Numbered from the stretch's first letter, positions 22,542-34,500 are shown. The stretch is 64,000 nt of DNA from Serendipita indica DSM 11827 (GCA_910890315.1 CAJVGD010000002.1:2418001-2482000), one strand, 5' to 3'. Notes: generated from the sequence alone by a model not told the origin. Translations and numbers: made by a program.

Positions 22542-23405
22542 CTGGGAGGGAGGAAACGAGGATGTTCTGTCAGCTTACACGGCAGCTTGGTGCATTATAA
22601 TATGTGGGCGCGCCTTGACGAAGCCAAATGCAAAGCGTTCACAGCCATACCCAAAAAGTCCGGCATCAGAGGGCCCAGCGGCCTTGCGAAAGAAGATTTG
22701 AATATGTGACGACAGCGCGCCCACCGATGTGGCCTCGGCATGATGGCCACCTCGTTTCAGTAATATAACTTTGATTCACTTGTTTTGATCTGATTTATTC
22801 CGGATCTGTGTAAGCCTTCCACAGATTCGTCAGTACCTATGCAGGGTTATCCCACACTGATATATGACATCAGGCGATTGTACATCTCTAGTGAGGAGCG
22901 ACCTTCATGGAGCTGTTCCTTGCGCAAGGATGAGCTTGGGCTGCGTCGCCAGGTCGCCGTTCGCATTGGGTCGAGGCTAGGGTTGGCTAAGTAACCCGGT
23001 GGTTCAGGCCACACACTTCGACATTGCTGTTGAACGAGCCAGGATTCCCAAGTCTTCAATGCCTGACGACGGAAGAGATACCTGAGCGCGCTATGGATTG
23101 AGTAAATAGCAACCTGGTCTCCCTCTGTTCATGCTGCTATTCAAGGGACGAGACTGCAAGTCATGTGTAGTTTTCATGGCCGCTTTCGGTGAGTACGGTG
23201 TGTACGGGTCAGTATGCCAGTAATCGCCGGGTCAGCCGGTGATCAGCTTTGGGTTATTTTGATCTTGTTTAAAACCACAATGTATTGATGAAAGGAGGTG
23301 AATAGGAAAGTACGCCAATCCGGCCTTCGAGCATATATACAACCAGTGAAAGGCAGTCATATACAGAGACCCTGAGCCTGGAGAAAATCCCCAAACTATC
23401 GACCA
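22542..23405. other. Intergenic region, no gene seen
   Basis: About 860 bases. Short frames on both strands (for example 22847-23059 minus) lack recognisable motifs. The right end holds the 3' UTR of the E2 gene. No repeats or RNA genes were recognised. Confidence 0.35.
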
Positions 23406-24088
23406 CTAAACTGTATCGTCATCGTAATGGAAGCGAGTCTTCTTGGGATTGTCCGGCGCGTTCCGAACATAGCGATCGTTGTCCACTGGCCGCTCCTTTT
23501 TCTTGCAGCTAGCGAGCATGGATTGGAGTGTTATGCATACCGAAACGACGGTGAGTACAGGCGACCATTCTGGCCCTTTTCGTTGGGTCAGACTAGGTCC
23601 ACTGAGGTCAGCGTACAACTCACCGAGGATAGATGCGCATATATGACCATTTGAATAGACGTGAGGATGTATTGGGGTTGTATACACTGTGTTTCTATTG
23701 AAGGAGGTCGACGTAGACTCTGCTGGAAGCACGAAATTTGGGATGAATGTGACCACTGGCGACGAGATGGGATACTGTGGCTCGAACCGAAACGATAACG
23801 CAAACTTTTCTCCCTGTTGACAATGGTGAGTTCATCAGATTAAAAGGCAAAGCGTGGAACCCATCAACGCCGACCATGCTGAGAGGCGCCTGGCAATTGG
23901 AGCAATCCAAGGCCATTTGTTGACCATGAATAGGATACACGTACAGTATAAATTGAATCCCCAAGAACTTCGATACCCATGATCCATCTGTCGCCATCTG
24001 CGGAGAGACACTCGATCCCTGCTGGACAGCCATTTGTCTGCATGTCTCGCAGCTCCTTTGCGAGTCTTCGAGATGCTATTGAAGCCAT
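23406..24088 (-). CDS. Ubiquitin-conjugating enzyme E2, UBE2W-like
   Basis: Starts MASIASRRLAKELRDMQTN, the N-terminal helix of UBC folds and close in style to UBE2W. After GIECLSADG and WIMGIEVLG, a short intron, then the central beta sheet (EKFALSFRFEPQYPISSP), VTFIPNFVLP, and over another intron HPHVYSNGHICASILG, whose Cys is the active site. EWSPVLTVVSVCITLQSML then SCKKKERPVDNDRYVR and NPKKTRFHYDDDTV close the protein; the NPKKTxxxYxDD(T) tail is a UBE2W hallmark. UBE2W attaches ubiquitin to protein N-termini instead of lysines. Length (about 150-165 residues) fits. It diverges from the gene at 24446 across about 360 bases. Confidence 0.85.
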
Positions 24089-24445
24089 TATATCTTGTTC
24101 AGCGGCCCTTCGCCGTCGTGGCGGAGTCCAAGTGGCTCGAATGAATTGAGTTTGCGGTCCGAGCTTGTTGTTTCCTGCCTTGTCGTTTGTTGGTGCTAAC
24201 GCGGCGGTAAGTATCCTCAGAATCACGTATTATGAGTATTTGATGGGCTAGAGCTCACCTTTATCCCTCGCTTCAACAGAGACTTCACCGCCCAAGTTTG
24301 TGAACGCAGCCCGGCGTGAATACGCGCGACGCCTTCAAGTCTTGGACACCTTTACGCTCCTCTTTGATCAAATAGTGTCTCATTATCGTACTATCTAAAC
24401 GCCTGTAACGTTCTACCAATTTCGCCCACTGGACTAGCACACACC
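24089..24445. promoter_or_regulatory. Shared divergent promoter region
   Basis: 357 bases between the E2 start (minus) and the next start (plus). A frame continues upstream of the E2 ATG but has no conserved content. No clear TATA was identified. Confidence 0.35.
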
Positions 24446-25452
24446 ATGCCTCCGAGGACATCCCAAAAGCGCAAGACAGACGACAGTCCGTATGCCGTAT
24501 CCGGATTAAAACGAACCAATGGCGGCAACGGCACGAACACAAACGCCCTCTACCCTGGACGCGAACAGCGTGATAACTATCCAACGCCCACTGCGAATCG
24601 CGAACGCGACAGAGAATGGTATGGAAATACCGGCGCATACGAAAAGGAAATGCTTGGTTTACAAGCAAACGGTAGTCACAAGAGACGCAAAGTCGACACC
24701 GGAAATACCTATCCCATCGGACTGGCAGGCGGAGCCATGATGCGCGGCGAAGAGGGGCAACTTGTGACGGTAAATTCATTCTTCTCTGTACGAATAGACT
24801 GCCCTGACCGTGTCTTCAGCTTGATCTCTCCACACTGCCTCCACAGGCAGTCACGAAGTATCTGCAGACATATGGCCTCGGCACGACTCTGAATCCCGCG
24901 CCGCTTTCCGCTCAACAGCCGATTACACCGCGTGACGCCTTTTCCAGAGGCCTTCAAAACCTCCCGAGCCGAACCAAGCCGAAGCAGTCCTGGGAGGAAG
25001 CAGAAGGACAAGATGTGAATGGTATCAAAACAACAACAATAAAGAACACTACCACCAAAACAGCTACGACAAACGGAGCTACGTCGACCATGTATACGAC
25101 CACCTCGGCACTAGGCTTGTCTGCCACCGTGGAGCTTCCGGTGGAGATTAATAACACGGCCCTCTTCGATTCTACGGAAGCGATAGCAGCCTATGCCACG
25201 ATCGCTCAAAGTCATTGGAACTCCATGTCTGCCTATGCTTCTCATGCCTATGGTACAGCTCCGACCGGAAGCAAGCTGAACGAACGCGAGATCATCGAAG
25301 ATTTTGTCAATACTCTTCGCTCCAGAGGTATGCAACCAATTGATCTCGTTCCGAAATCTGACCTCCGTACAAGAGCTATTCGTCCGATTATCGACGTAAT
25401 GCAAGCGTTCTTCCCTGACCCTAGTCGGGATGGGCCAGTACTCGACATATGA
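24446..25452 (+). CDS. Hypothetical protein, disordered N-terminus
   Basis: Two exons. Exon 1 begins MPPRTSQKRKTDDSPYAV, with a basic cluster KRRKVD that could be a nuclear signal, and ends EEGQLVT at a GTAAAT donor near 24770. Exon 2 begins after CTCCACAG (24848) with AVTKYLQTYGLGTTLNP, continues in frame through a Thr-rich low-complexity stretch (about 25020-25095) and a helical C-terminus (STEAIAAYATIAQSHWNSM, REIIEDFVNTLRSRGMQ, TRAIRPIIDVMQAFFPDP). The frame is continuous to the stop at 25450-25452. I do not recognise the family. A nuclear regulatory or scaffold protein would fit the composition, but that is a guess. Confidence 0.6.
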
Positions 25453-26199
25453 CCATTTTGGTCAGCAAGTGAGATGAACAGTCTTGAAGTATATTCTCCA
25501 TGTAGTTTCCCTCCTACGACGTGATGCGAATAGCTCATAATATATCCGGTTTAGGGACAGCCCTAACTAAGACCTTAGCATTGACTATTCTGAGATACCT
25601 GGCACTCTCTAACCAAGCTGAGCTAAACGGCCTGTAAATGCTGGAAATGTTTTCTTTTGCATCTTACTAGATACCCAGGCGTGGAGGGATACATTCGGCG
25701 CGGGCAGTGAGGGATGGAGCACCTTATTATTACGTCTCACCCAGATGGAAACTTCGAGCAATACGACGTGTCTACTCACCTCTATTCCAGACTCAACTTC
25801 ATTCTTCTTCACTCAAACGAGTAGCATCTGTATGGCTGCTATAGCAATAGCGCCGTTCATGCACCGATGATGAGAGTACGTATGTATCACAAAGATAATA
25901 ATGTATATAGAATCAAAGGTTAGCCCTATCCAAGATGTGGCCGAGGTCGGGTCCAAGATGCGTTTGAGAGAGGCTGGGTGGAGCGACAAATTCATAGGGC
26001 GAGCTTCCAGTTCAGTTTTTTTCATACGTGAATCCCCTCATCAATCCATATTGGATGGTCGCCGGGATCTTCTGTTTACATTTGAACGCAGCCGGGTTTA
26101 TCAGGAATCCCAACTCTCATTGTAGGCAATATGACTTTGAAGCGACGGTGTTGAGATGATCGAATATCCTATGTACACAGGAGTACATCACGTTGATTC
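25453..26199. other. Intergenic region carrying the second arm of the inverted duplicate
   Basis: Apart from the 208-base repeat at 25607-25814, no gene, RNA or regulatory structure was recognised. The sequence is moderately AT-rich around 25860-25920. Confidence 0.4.
25607..25814 (-). repeat. Inverted duplicate, arm 2, with truncated tRNA-Ile
   Basis: Reverse-complement copy of 21019-21225. Read on the minus strand it ends in the first 26 bases of tRNA-Ile (GGCCGTTTAGCTCAG to GGTTAGAG) and then departs into unrelated sequence, so no anticodon arm remains. It is thus a tRNA relic together with its 5' flank. Confidence 0.85.
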
Positions 26200-27780
26200 T
26201 TACGCAAGGGTGGCAAAGCCAACGCGGGAGTTGCCGTAATCAAAGATCTAGGCTAGTTAGAACTCATATATTTGCGAAGAAAGAAGCATACCGTGTAATA
26301 ATTGCGCATGAACGCGTCACCCAAGATGGCAAGGTCAAAGCTCGAGTCACCGACGATGCTACCGACACCTACGAAACTCAGTATTGAAACCCATTCAAAG
26401 AAGATACGCACAGTCAGAAGAGCCTTGAGAAACAGGACCAAAGTTGACAGAGCTGGAAGACATGGCCAAATCCTTGCCGTTGATGGTAAATGCCACTTTG
26501 GGAATGGTCGTGGAGCAGGGAAAGGTCTTAGGTCGCGTCAGAAGAAGAAGCCAATAGTAGGGTGTATATTTACATAGAATCCAGCACCAACGGTATTGGA
26601 TGCGTCTGCGGATCCTGGAATCTGCTGGTAAAACGCGGCTGCTGCAGAAGTCGAGACAATGACGAGGGTTGTTCCCTAAAGAACATTAGTTCCAAAGGTC
26701 TTATTTCTCGGTGGAAAGACGTACCGAGTCGACAATGGCGGCAGTAGAGCCAGCGACCGACTTTGAGCCCACCTTGAGTGCATCAAAGTCAATCTGCCAG
26801 TAGCCCTCCTGTGTAACGTCGGTGTATATGGGCGTTCCCGAGTAAAGTGCCGAATTGAGACCGCCAATCGTCAACTCGCTACCTGACTCTGCCAACTTGA
26901 AGGCAAAGACGGAACTTGTCGTTTGACCTTCACTCACAAGCGTCTGGAAGACGGGTGGAGCATTGTAGTCGCTGATCGACTGGAAGCCCATTCCCATCAG
27001 TCCATCTGCGGGGAAATTTGCACTGGAGAATCCGCTGCTGTACTTTGTGGCGGCGCCAAGAGTTTGGGAAGTTGCAGTGAGCCCGGCAATCTTGACAGTG
27101 TCCTTGTACTGTTTACCAGATACCGTAGAGCCGTCTCCATAGCTGAGGGAGAACGATTTGCCCAGCGCCTTGGAGGTGGACGAGGACGATGGGTTGTACT
27201 TGGTGTGTCCAGAGCACGTCGAGCCGCAGGTCGATGCTGGTAGAAACAGATCGGAGGAGCCTGAGAGGTTTCAGATCGAATCAAGAGAAAGTCAGAAAAG
27301 GCTCACCTGTATCAAAGTCGACCTTGTAGGAGACGGCAGGAGTACCGACGCTGATGGTACCTGTAAAGTTTTGAGCACACAAATTGATTCCATTGAATGG
27401 TATTCACCATGCCAGAGTTCCTCGGAATCATCCGTGAGCGCGTCCTTGCCAACAGCACGCTTGCTAGTATTGTCGACGACTTCTAGGTTCCCGGCGAGTG
27501 GATGACGTTGGCCAGTGTTGCGTTGGTAGCTAGCAAATCCGTGCGAGAGTTTGCTGCACATCAAGATTAGCAAAGCACAGGCGTGAATGATGATAACAGT
27601 CACATACGCCTTTGCACGAACGAGTTGGCCACGTAGAACATCAAGGTTGAGCGCGCCATCTTCTTTGTAAAGATTGCTTCGCTTGGACAGAGGGATCGTG
27701 GCACGCGGGGATTGCGCGAGTGGAGAGGCCGAAGCCAAGAGAGGGACAACAGCAAGGATTGTGGCGAGCGAGAAATGCAT
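26200..27780 (-). CDS. Secreted pepsin-like aspartic protease (A1 family), copy 1
   Basis: Signal peptide MHFSLATILAVVPLLASASP, then a propeptide with a KR pair (LSKRSNLYKEDGALNLDVL). The mature enzyme is spread over about eight exons: TISVGTPAVSYKVDFDTGSSDLF with the first catalytic Asp; YGDGSTVSG flap; NFPADGLMGMGFQSIS; ELTIGGLNSALYSG; AAIVDS joined by an intron to GTTLVIV (second catalytic Asp, DSGTT); AFYQQIPGSADASNT; LAILGDAFMRNYYT and IFDYGNSRVGFATLA, stop at 26200. It is a paralogue of the next gene (26.2 and 28.8 kb, same strand), with matching intron positions, and stops right after the conserved core with no extra tail. It acts outside the cell, probably in nutrition or host contact. 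Confidence 0.9.
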
Positions 27781-28750
27781 CTTGTAAGCGCAAGATGAGC
27801 TAGTTAGACCGTCAAGTTACTGTGGGAAGCAACGAGGTGCAAGCTACAAAGCCGCAGAGAGAGGAGATGGACCGGGGGTGCTCTCCTGACGGCCGCAGGC
27901 TCGAGAGCATTTTATAGACGGATGAAGCGGCTCCTTGAGGGTATGCAAGGGGTTTGAGATGACGGCGTGTGTTCCTGCCGTTGGTGGTTACGCATGGCTT
28001 CAAGGTAGGGAAAAGGAGATGCAGTAGGCGGAATGCCGTCAACTTTCGTCGCAATTTGAATAAGATACGAGCTCGTGAGAGATCCAGTACGTCGCCTCCG
28101 CTGAGCATATCTGCACTGTCAATATCAAGGCGTCCGTTGGTCCTCGCGGTAGGATACATGGTCGTCCATAGCCGGTGGCTAAATTTAGGCTATTTGTCGA
28201 CTAGTTGGAGTCGTCATTCGTCGGCATATTCGTCCGGCGCATGTCCACATGGTAGCGAGGGCCGAGCGGCGCAAAATAGCAACAGACCACGTCGGAGAAG
28301 AGGTTCTGGAAGACTTCGTGCTAATGAATCTGCTTCAGAAGTACCTTGACACCATAGGCCACATGCAGAGGTGCAGCATGGGTGTATCGTCTCCTGATCT
28401 CCAGTGTTATCGAGAAGAGAGCAAACCAAAGTATTCGACGGTTCTTTGACACTATTTTTAGTTTGAGCGATAGGAATCCAAGGCTACCATGTGCTCGCCC
28501 CTTCGGCCTTTCGTTTGGACTATGGCGTTGCACCGGAAACTCTAAGTGTGCTTTGGTACTATTTTTGACCAAAAGGCTGCGGTCATCGAAAAGGAATGGC
28601 AGAGGTAGAGTCCAAGAGCCGGTTGCCACTAAGATAACATTGGAAGCGAATGTTTCGTAAAGGATCGCATAAATTGCTCGTAGAGAGGGAGTTACATGAC
28701 AGTGGTGGCAACTGGGCAACTCCAGGTATGCATGCTAATGGCTACAGTGT
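27781..28750. promoter_or_regulatory. Spacer between aspartic protease genes with TATA box for copy 1
   Basis: 970 bases. A minus-strand TATAAAAT (27909-27916) lies 129 bases upstream of the copy 1 ATG, the same distance as in copy 2. The rest shows no gene I can support; the right end is the 3' flank of copy 2. Confidence 0.5.
27909..27916 (-). promoter_or_regulatory. TATA box of aspartic protease copy 1
   Basis: TATAAAAT on the minus strand, 129 bases before the start codon. It is supported by a matching element at nearly the same distance in the paralogue. Confidence 0.6.
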
Positions 28751-30465
28751 CTAGTTGCCCGAGGGGTCAGTAGGATCGGTCGGGTCAGTGGGATCAGTTG
28801 GGTCAGTTGGGTCGGTAGGATCGGTAGGATCGGTAGGATCAGTTGGGTCGGTAGGATCAGTTGGGTCAGTTGGGTCCGTTGGGTTCGTGGGATCAGTTGG
28901 GTCATTTGGATCAGAAGGCGTGGGCGTAGTCGGATCATTGGGATCAGAGCCAGAGCCAGAACCTCCAGAACCCGAGCCAGAACCCGAGCCAGTACCCGAA
29001 CCTCCAGAGCCAGATCCAGATCCAGATCCACCGACAACGTTTGCGAATCCAACGCGCGACTTTCCGAGATCAAAGACGGTGTAGTAATTGGTCATGAATA
29101 CGTCTCCAAGGATGGCAAGGTCGGCACCGACGTCCTGAGCCGCGAGACCGCCAACACACTCGTCTGGCTTGTCCTTTGAGACGGGTCCAAAGTTGAGACT
29201 CGACGTGAATGGGAATTTCTTGCCGCCAAACGTAAACGAGACATCGGGCAGGTTGGTATTGCAGGGGAAGGTCTGGAGAGGCAAAGTCAGTACTCGTGTG
29301 ACGACAGGATGTAAGTCAACGCACGTAGAACCCGTCGCCAATGTCAGCACCCGCGGCCTTTGCACCAGGAATCTGAGCGTAGAACGCTGCGACGCTCTTG
29401 GTGTCAGCAATGATGAGCGTCGTTCCCTAAGACAGGTTAGATCAATGATATTGATGAAGATATAGGACATGCCGAGTCGATGATGCATGCCGTCTTGCTG
29501 GAGACGGACTGGCTGCCCACATTGAGGCTGTCGTACTCGACTTGCCAGTAACCTTCCTTTGTGACGGGGACATAGGTGATATCACCAGAGTACATGGCAG
29601 TATTCAAGCCACCAATCGTCAACTCGGAGTCAGACTGGGTGAGCTTCATAGCGAACACGGGCTCGCTCGTCTGACCAGCCGCCACGAGACTCTGGAAGAC
29701 GGGCGGCGCATCGTACTCGCTGATAGACTGGAATCCCATCCCCATCAATCCGTCCGCGGGGAAATTGGTGCTCTCGAAGCCTGTGCTATACTTGGTAGCA
29801 GCACCGAGTGTCTGTGTGGTCGCAGTGAGGCCGGCGATGGACACTGTGTCGGTGAATTGATCACCCGAGACGGTGGAACCATCACCGTACTTGAGCGTAA
29901 AGGTCTTTCCGAGTGGCTTCGAGGTCGATGAGGCAGAGGTGTCGTAGGGGGTATGATTCGCGCACGTGCTGTCGCAATTCTTGGCTGGCAGAAACAGGTC
30001 GGAGGATCCGGTATCAAAGTCGACAGTGTATTTTACAGGGGGTGTGCCGACGGAGATGGTTCCTACGACGAATCAGTAAGAGAACAAGATGGATAAGAGA
30101 TGGAATCATACCCTCCCAGAGTTGACTATCCTCGTCGGTGAGTACGTCGTGACCGACTCCTCGTTTGGTAGAAGCGACTGGGGCCAATGGGTGGCGCTTG
30201 CCAGTGTTGCGTTCGTAGGTCTCAAACCCGCGAAGAAGTTTACTACAGATGAGGTCAACGAGACGTGAGGCGACGACTAGAGAAAGGCGTACGCAGTAGA
30301 AGTAGCCTTTTGAAGTTTCAAAACTTCAAGGTTGATAGTGCCATCTTGACGATAAAGATTGGAACGTTTGGTCAAAGGAATCGTGACGCGCGGCGTTTGC
30401 GCAATGGGCGAGGCAGAGGTCAAAAGAGGGACAACGGCAATGATCGTGGCGAGAGAGAAATGCAT
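28751..30465 (-). CDS. Secreted pepsin-like aspartic protease (A1 family), copy 2, with Gly/Ser and Thr-Asp-Pro repeat tail
   Basis: Signal peptide MHFSLATIIAVVPLLTSASP is nearly identical to copy 1, with the propeptide KR likewise retained. The core has TISVGTPPVKYTVDFDTGSSD, YGDGSTVSG, NFPADGLMGMGFQSI, ACIIDS joined by an intron to GTTLIIA, NTNLPDVSFTFGGKKF, GADLAILGDVFMTNYYTVF and KSRVGFANVVG. Unlike copy 1 it continues into a flexible Gly/Ser linker and then about fifteen Thr-Asp-Pro units, ending DPSGN at 28751. There is no hydrophobic GPI-type end, so the tail probably acts as a spacer or wall-binding extension; acidic TDP/PTDP repeats are an uncommon finish for this family. Both catalytic Asp motifs are intact. 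Confidence 0.9.
28764..29035. repeat. Minisatellite coding the Gly/Ser and Thr-Asp-Pro tail
   Basis: The block has two parts: about 28764-28890 is a 9-base repeat (plus-strand units such as GGGTCAGTT and GGATCGGTA, coding Thr-Asp-Pro on minus), and about 28940-29035 is a CCAGAGCCAGA-type 6-base-periodic repeat coding Gly-Ser. Third-position variation between units shows it is not newly expanded throughout, though several neighbouring units are identical. Confidence 0.8.
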
Positions 30466-31596
30466 CTTGTAAACGCGAGCTGAGCTGGAAAGACCGTCGA
30501 GTTACGCAAAAGGGGGTAACGAGGCAAAAGGAGCTGCGAAGCTGCTGAAGATGAGAGGGAGAAAAGGATGAGGAACTAGGTGCCATTTTCCCCCTCCCTT
30601 TTATAGCTCGAGGCTGAAGAGTTAGCCGTCCGGCGTTCTGTTCACGGTTGCGAAATGGACAGTGGGTTGCTACACCGGTCATGCTGGGAGCCCTAACCAG
30701 AAAACAAGCCCCGAGTTCTTGCGTATAGAGTCCAAAGATAGACGTTGCGAGGATTATCGACGGGTTAGGCGGCGAGTGGAGAGCAAGAAGGATTCCATAC
30801 GGTCGGTGGTTCCAAAATTGCACGAATAAGCAGCATTTGAACAGACTCCTTGGACAGGTTCTCGGACAGGTGATTGTCTCGCAAGCGATGCTTCGTTCGC
30901 CGCAACGAGTTGCTCGCCATCTGGATCGATGCCGACGTGCATACATCTTCATGTTCTAAAAATACGATTTGGATATTTACAGTGCAAAACGGGACGCCAT
31001 GCTGTTGGTCCGTTGCCGGAGGGAATTTTCGCCGATTTTTTGGGTCTGGTGAGTGGCCGAGTCCAAGTCGAATCCGACGGCCATAGACGGCGATTACAAT
31101 AAACTATTTTGAGCATTGACGACGAAATCCATCTAGTTTATGAAAGTGGGAGTCTACGGTACCGAAAGGCCACCAAATACTAGTGCACATGGTCACTCGT
31201 CTAACCCCCAACACCAAATGGGTGCATAGTTAGACTTGTTACGCCCAAACCAAGACCCAACATATCTCCAGTTACTAGCAGAGAGTGAGATACGCTCGGA
31301 AGATCTACGGAAACTGGTAATATTGTAGTAATAGTCCTTTTGGATGTCTGGCAATAATGTAGACAGGCAGGGTGGCTAGTAGAAGTTGCAGGCACGAGGC
31401 GTCGTAGCGAGGGCTCTAGTCTAGTAACCACCTTGACCTTTACCTCTTCGTTGGTGTGACTGCCTGCGGTGGTCTAGATATTCTCATATAATCTCGACAT
31501 TCTCTTGGTGTACTCTCAAACCGTCTACGAGTGCTCTTATCCGCCTGCGACGCCTCTACTCGTCCGCGTCTCGTCTTCGACTCTGTTTCCGACGCA
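30466..31596. promoter_or_regulatory. Divergent spacer between protease copy 2 and the coiled-coil gene
   Basis: 1.13 kb. A minus-strand TATAAAAG lies at 30598-30605. On the plus side a pyrimidine-rich stretch (TCCGCGTCTCGTC, about 31560) precedes the ATG at 31597. Nothing else recognisable was seen. Confidence 0.45.
30598..30605 (-). promoter_or_regulatory. TATA box of aspartic protease copy 2
   Basis: TATAAAAG on the minus strand, 133 bases before the ATG at 30465, followed by a pyrimidine/purine-biased leader. Confidence 0.65.
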
Positions 31597-34500
31597 ATGT
31601 CTGGCCACAACCGCAGAAACTTGAGCATCAATGTCGCTCAAAGCCTCGTTCCGCAGACGGGTGCACCTCCCATCTTCACGCCTGGACCGCTCACCGCTGC
31701 CATGCCCGTCCACGGCCACCAATCTCGGCCGTCTATGTCCCATGCACTTCCTTATCCTCTCAGTCTCGCTATGAACAATCCTATGAATACTATGCAAACC
31801 CCTGTCCAAGCCCAGTTCTTCCAGCCCGTCCCCGGCTTCATCCCCGGTCACAACGTTGGCCAGCGAGGAAGTATCGCCGGTCCCATATTCCCAATCCCGC
31901 CAGCTATTGGCCAGACTCCGCTTACACCAGGTTTTCCTGTAGGCATTCAGCCTCCGCCGCACATGGTCCCACCAACCCAGCCCACGGCTGGTGGTCATGG
32001 ACGGACGGGCTCCATGTCCCTCCCTGTAAACCGAAATCGTCGCCAGCCGAGCATCAGCACCGGTGGTCCTCCAAAGGCCACGCTCGGAGGTCCAATGAAC
32101 AAACATGTCGCCGCGCCCCTGACCAACCCCGCATCGTCCGCCGCCGTGCTCGAAAAGACGCTCAAGGGCAAGAAACTCGTCGTAAAAGTCCCCAAAGAGA
32201 CTCCAACCGACAATGGCGTTGTGCCGGACTTTGCCAGGCATCCCGTGCCCACCTCCGACCTAGCTCCTTTCGAGGATCCACAGTCCATCGACATCCAGAC
32301 CGCGGTCATCCACCCAGAAGAGCGGCTCAGAGGTGATTTTCCAAAGACCGTCGATGTCTTTCTTCCTGGAAAGGTATGCAACTAGAACTCTAAGCCTACT
32401 CTGCAATTCATTGACACTGCCGGTTCAGGGCTCCTGGGACGAGCTCAAACGCAAGATGATCGACGAAAAGCTCTCAAAGCTTGGCGTCGAAGTCAACTTT
32501 CCCACCATTTTCACTAACAATCCAGTCCACGGACGGGCAGCTTCGGTGGGTGGCTCGTGGATTGCACGTGGCGTAAAGATCAAACTGACCAAAACGTTTC
32601 ATTGTCCCTTTGGACTATCTCATTTCTGGATACGCTTGCCTTACAGATCTCGTCACCCGCCGACCCCAACTTGCTCATGTTCAAACTCAATAGGCTCCGC
32701 CAGTTCCAAAACCAGGATCTTTCTCCGAACATGACACCCTCTAGTCACCTGTCCGCCTCACCGGCTCCTCGCCCGCAGACCGGTTCTCCGTCACCGAATC
32801 ATCTTCTCGGGCCCTCTTCACGTCTCAACATGCCCGCCAATCACCGCAACGCAATGTCTCTCTCAACGACTGGTGCCCTTTACAATCCGTCTGGCTCGTT
32901 CAACCCGTTCGGGCCTACTGCTACGCTGGGCTCTGACCAGATTATTTCACCAGCTCTCAGCACAGGATCTGGCAGAGGTAGACTCCCCGAGGAACAATCG
33001 GCCGCTACGTCTGAAGAGGGCAGAATTTTTGCTCCACGAGGAGTTCACGGCCGTTTGGGCGCTACATTGACCAAACCAGACTTTATCCGTGGGTTTGGGC
33101 TCGATATCACTGAAGAGACCGAAGAGGAGCTGGAAGAGGTCGAGGCAGCTTCCCAGACGGGCATGTCGGACCGTGCAGTATCCGAGTTGGCAGAAGTCCT
33201 TCAGGACGAGTTGGATGCGATTCCAGAGCTCGACGAGCCTGCGTCGGTGGCGAACAGTCGACGACATTCGCGACATACTAGTCGCGTCAGCGCCGCTCTC
33301 AGCTTGAGGAGTCTGGGTCGAGGAGGCAAGAGCGATAGTGGGATATTGGAAGAGGACGAAAAAGAAAACGAGGCGGATGGCGCTATTCGTGCATGGGAAA
33401 GCGAAGGCGCGGCTAGGAGCCCAGAAGACGAAGACGCAAGGTCGCCCGCGAATGGATGGGCTGGTAGCGACGACGAGGTATATTCCAACCCGAGATTTTC
33501 GGCTCAGACAACTCATCCCTTTTTCTGCAGAGCGTTGGCGAGTTTTCCAATCCTTCAGACGAGGAGCGTGCGAGAGAACTCAAGAGGGCTCGCAAGCAGG
33601 CGAGAGCCGGCCATGGTAGTCAACAGGGATCTCGATCCAACTTTTCTCGACCGGGCGAGCATCTCGACGTGCCACGCATCAATAATGCTCATGATGCAGA
33701 TTCCGAGGAAATTGTGTCCAATCCAAGTGACGACGAGATGTATCGCCACAAATCGACGAGCAGGCCTCTGCCAGCTATCCCGACATCTGCAACTCATTCG
33801 AGAAACAACTCGGGTCACGTCTATGTACACTCGCGATCGGGATCTGGTCACATCTTGCCCCATGCCATCCCTCTTCCTCATTCCAGAGGACCGTCTGGCC
33901 AGTTTGCAACCGGAGGCAGTAGCCACGGTACCCCACCTGTTGCTTCTCCTGGATATGCGGCGACTGGATTCGCTATCAACCATCGGGACTCGCTCAACCC
34001 GCATGCCGCGCCATTTGTGTTTGGCAAGCCGTGGTATTCGAGCACTGCTGCCCCCGCCACGCCGCCTGTCGAGACATCGACATTTGCGCAACAGCAACAG
34101 CAGCCTCCGACATCGGGTGCACATCGTCTAAACGCCACCGCTGCAGAGTTTAAGCCGAGCATCAGCGCGGCAGAGTTCAAGCCCAGCTTTGCTGCACCAG
34201 AGTTTAAACCCAGTACCACTGCTCCAGAGTTCAAACCCAGTACCACTGCGCCAGAGTTCAAGCCTAGTCCTGCTGCTGCCGAGTTTAGGTCGACTTTGGC
34301 TGCGCCCGTGTTTGAGCCCAAGTTGCCTCCTATCGAGTTTGGTCCTAGCGGACTCACGGGTGCATTCAAGTCGAACCCTGGATCGGGCGATTTTACTATT
34401 CGCACGACGAGTGGCGAGCCTGCTGTCGCACCAGCTGCGTCCGAGTTTACGTTTGAGCCGCCTCCGGTTGCACCCAAGTTGGCATTCCCACCGCCTGCGG

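Noticed and set aside
21019-25814. LTR or other retroelement ends for the inverted repeat pair
   Set aside because: Arms are inverted, end inside a tRNA, and no element coding or terminal signature lies between or beside them.
28755-29084. Plus-strand frame coding a long Gly-Ser-Val repeat
   Set aside because: It is the antisense of the Thr-Asp-Pro/Gly-Ser tail of the aspartic protease; the repeat keeps several frames open.
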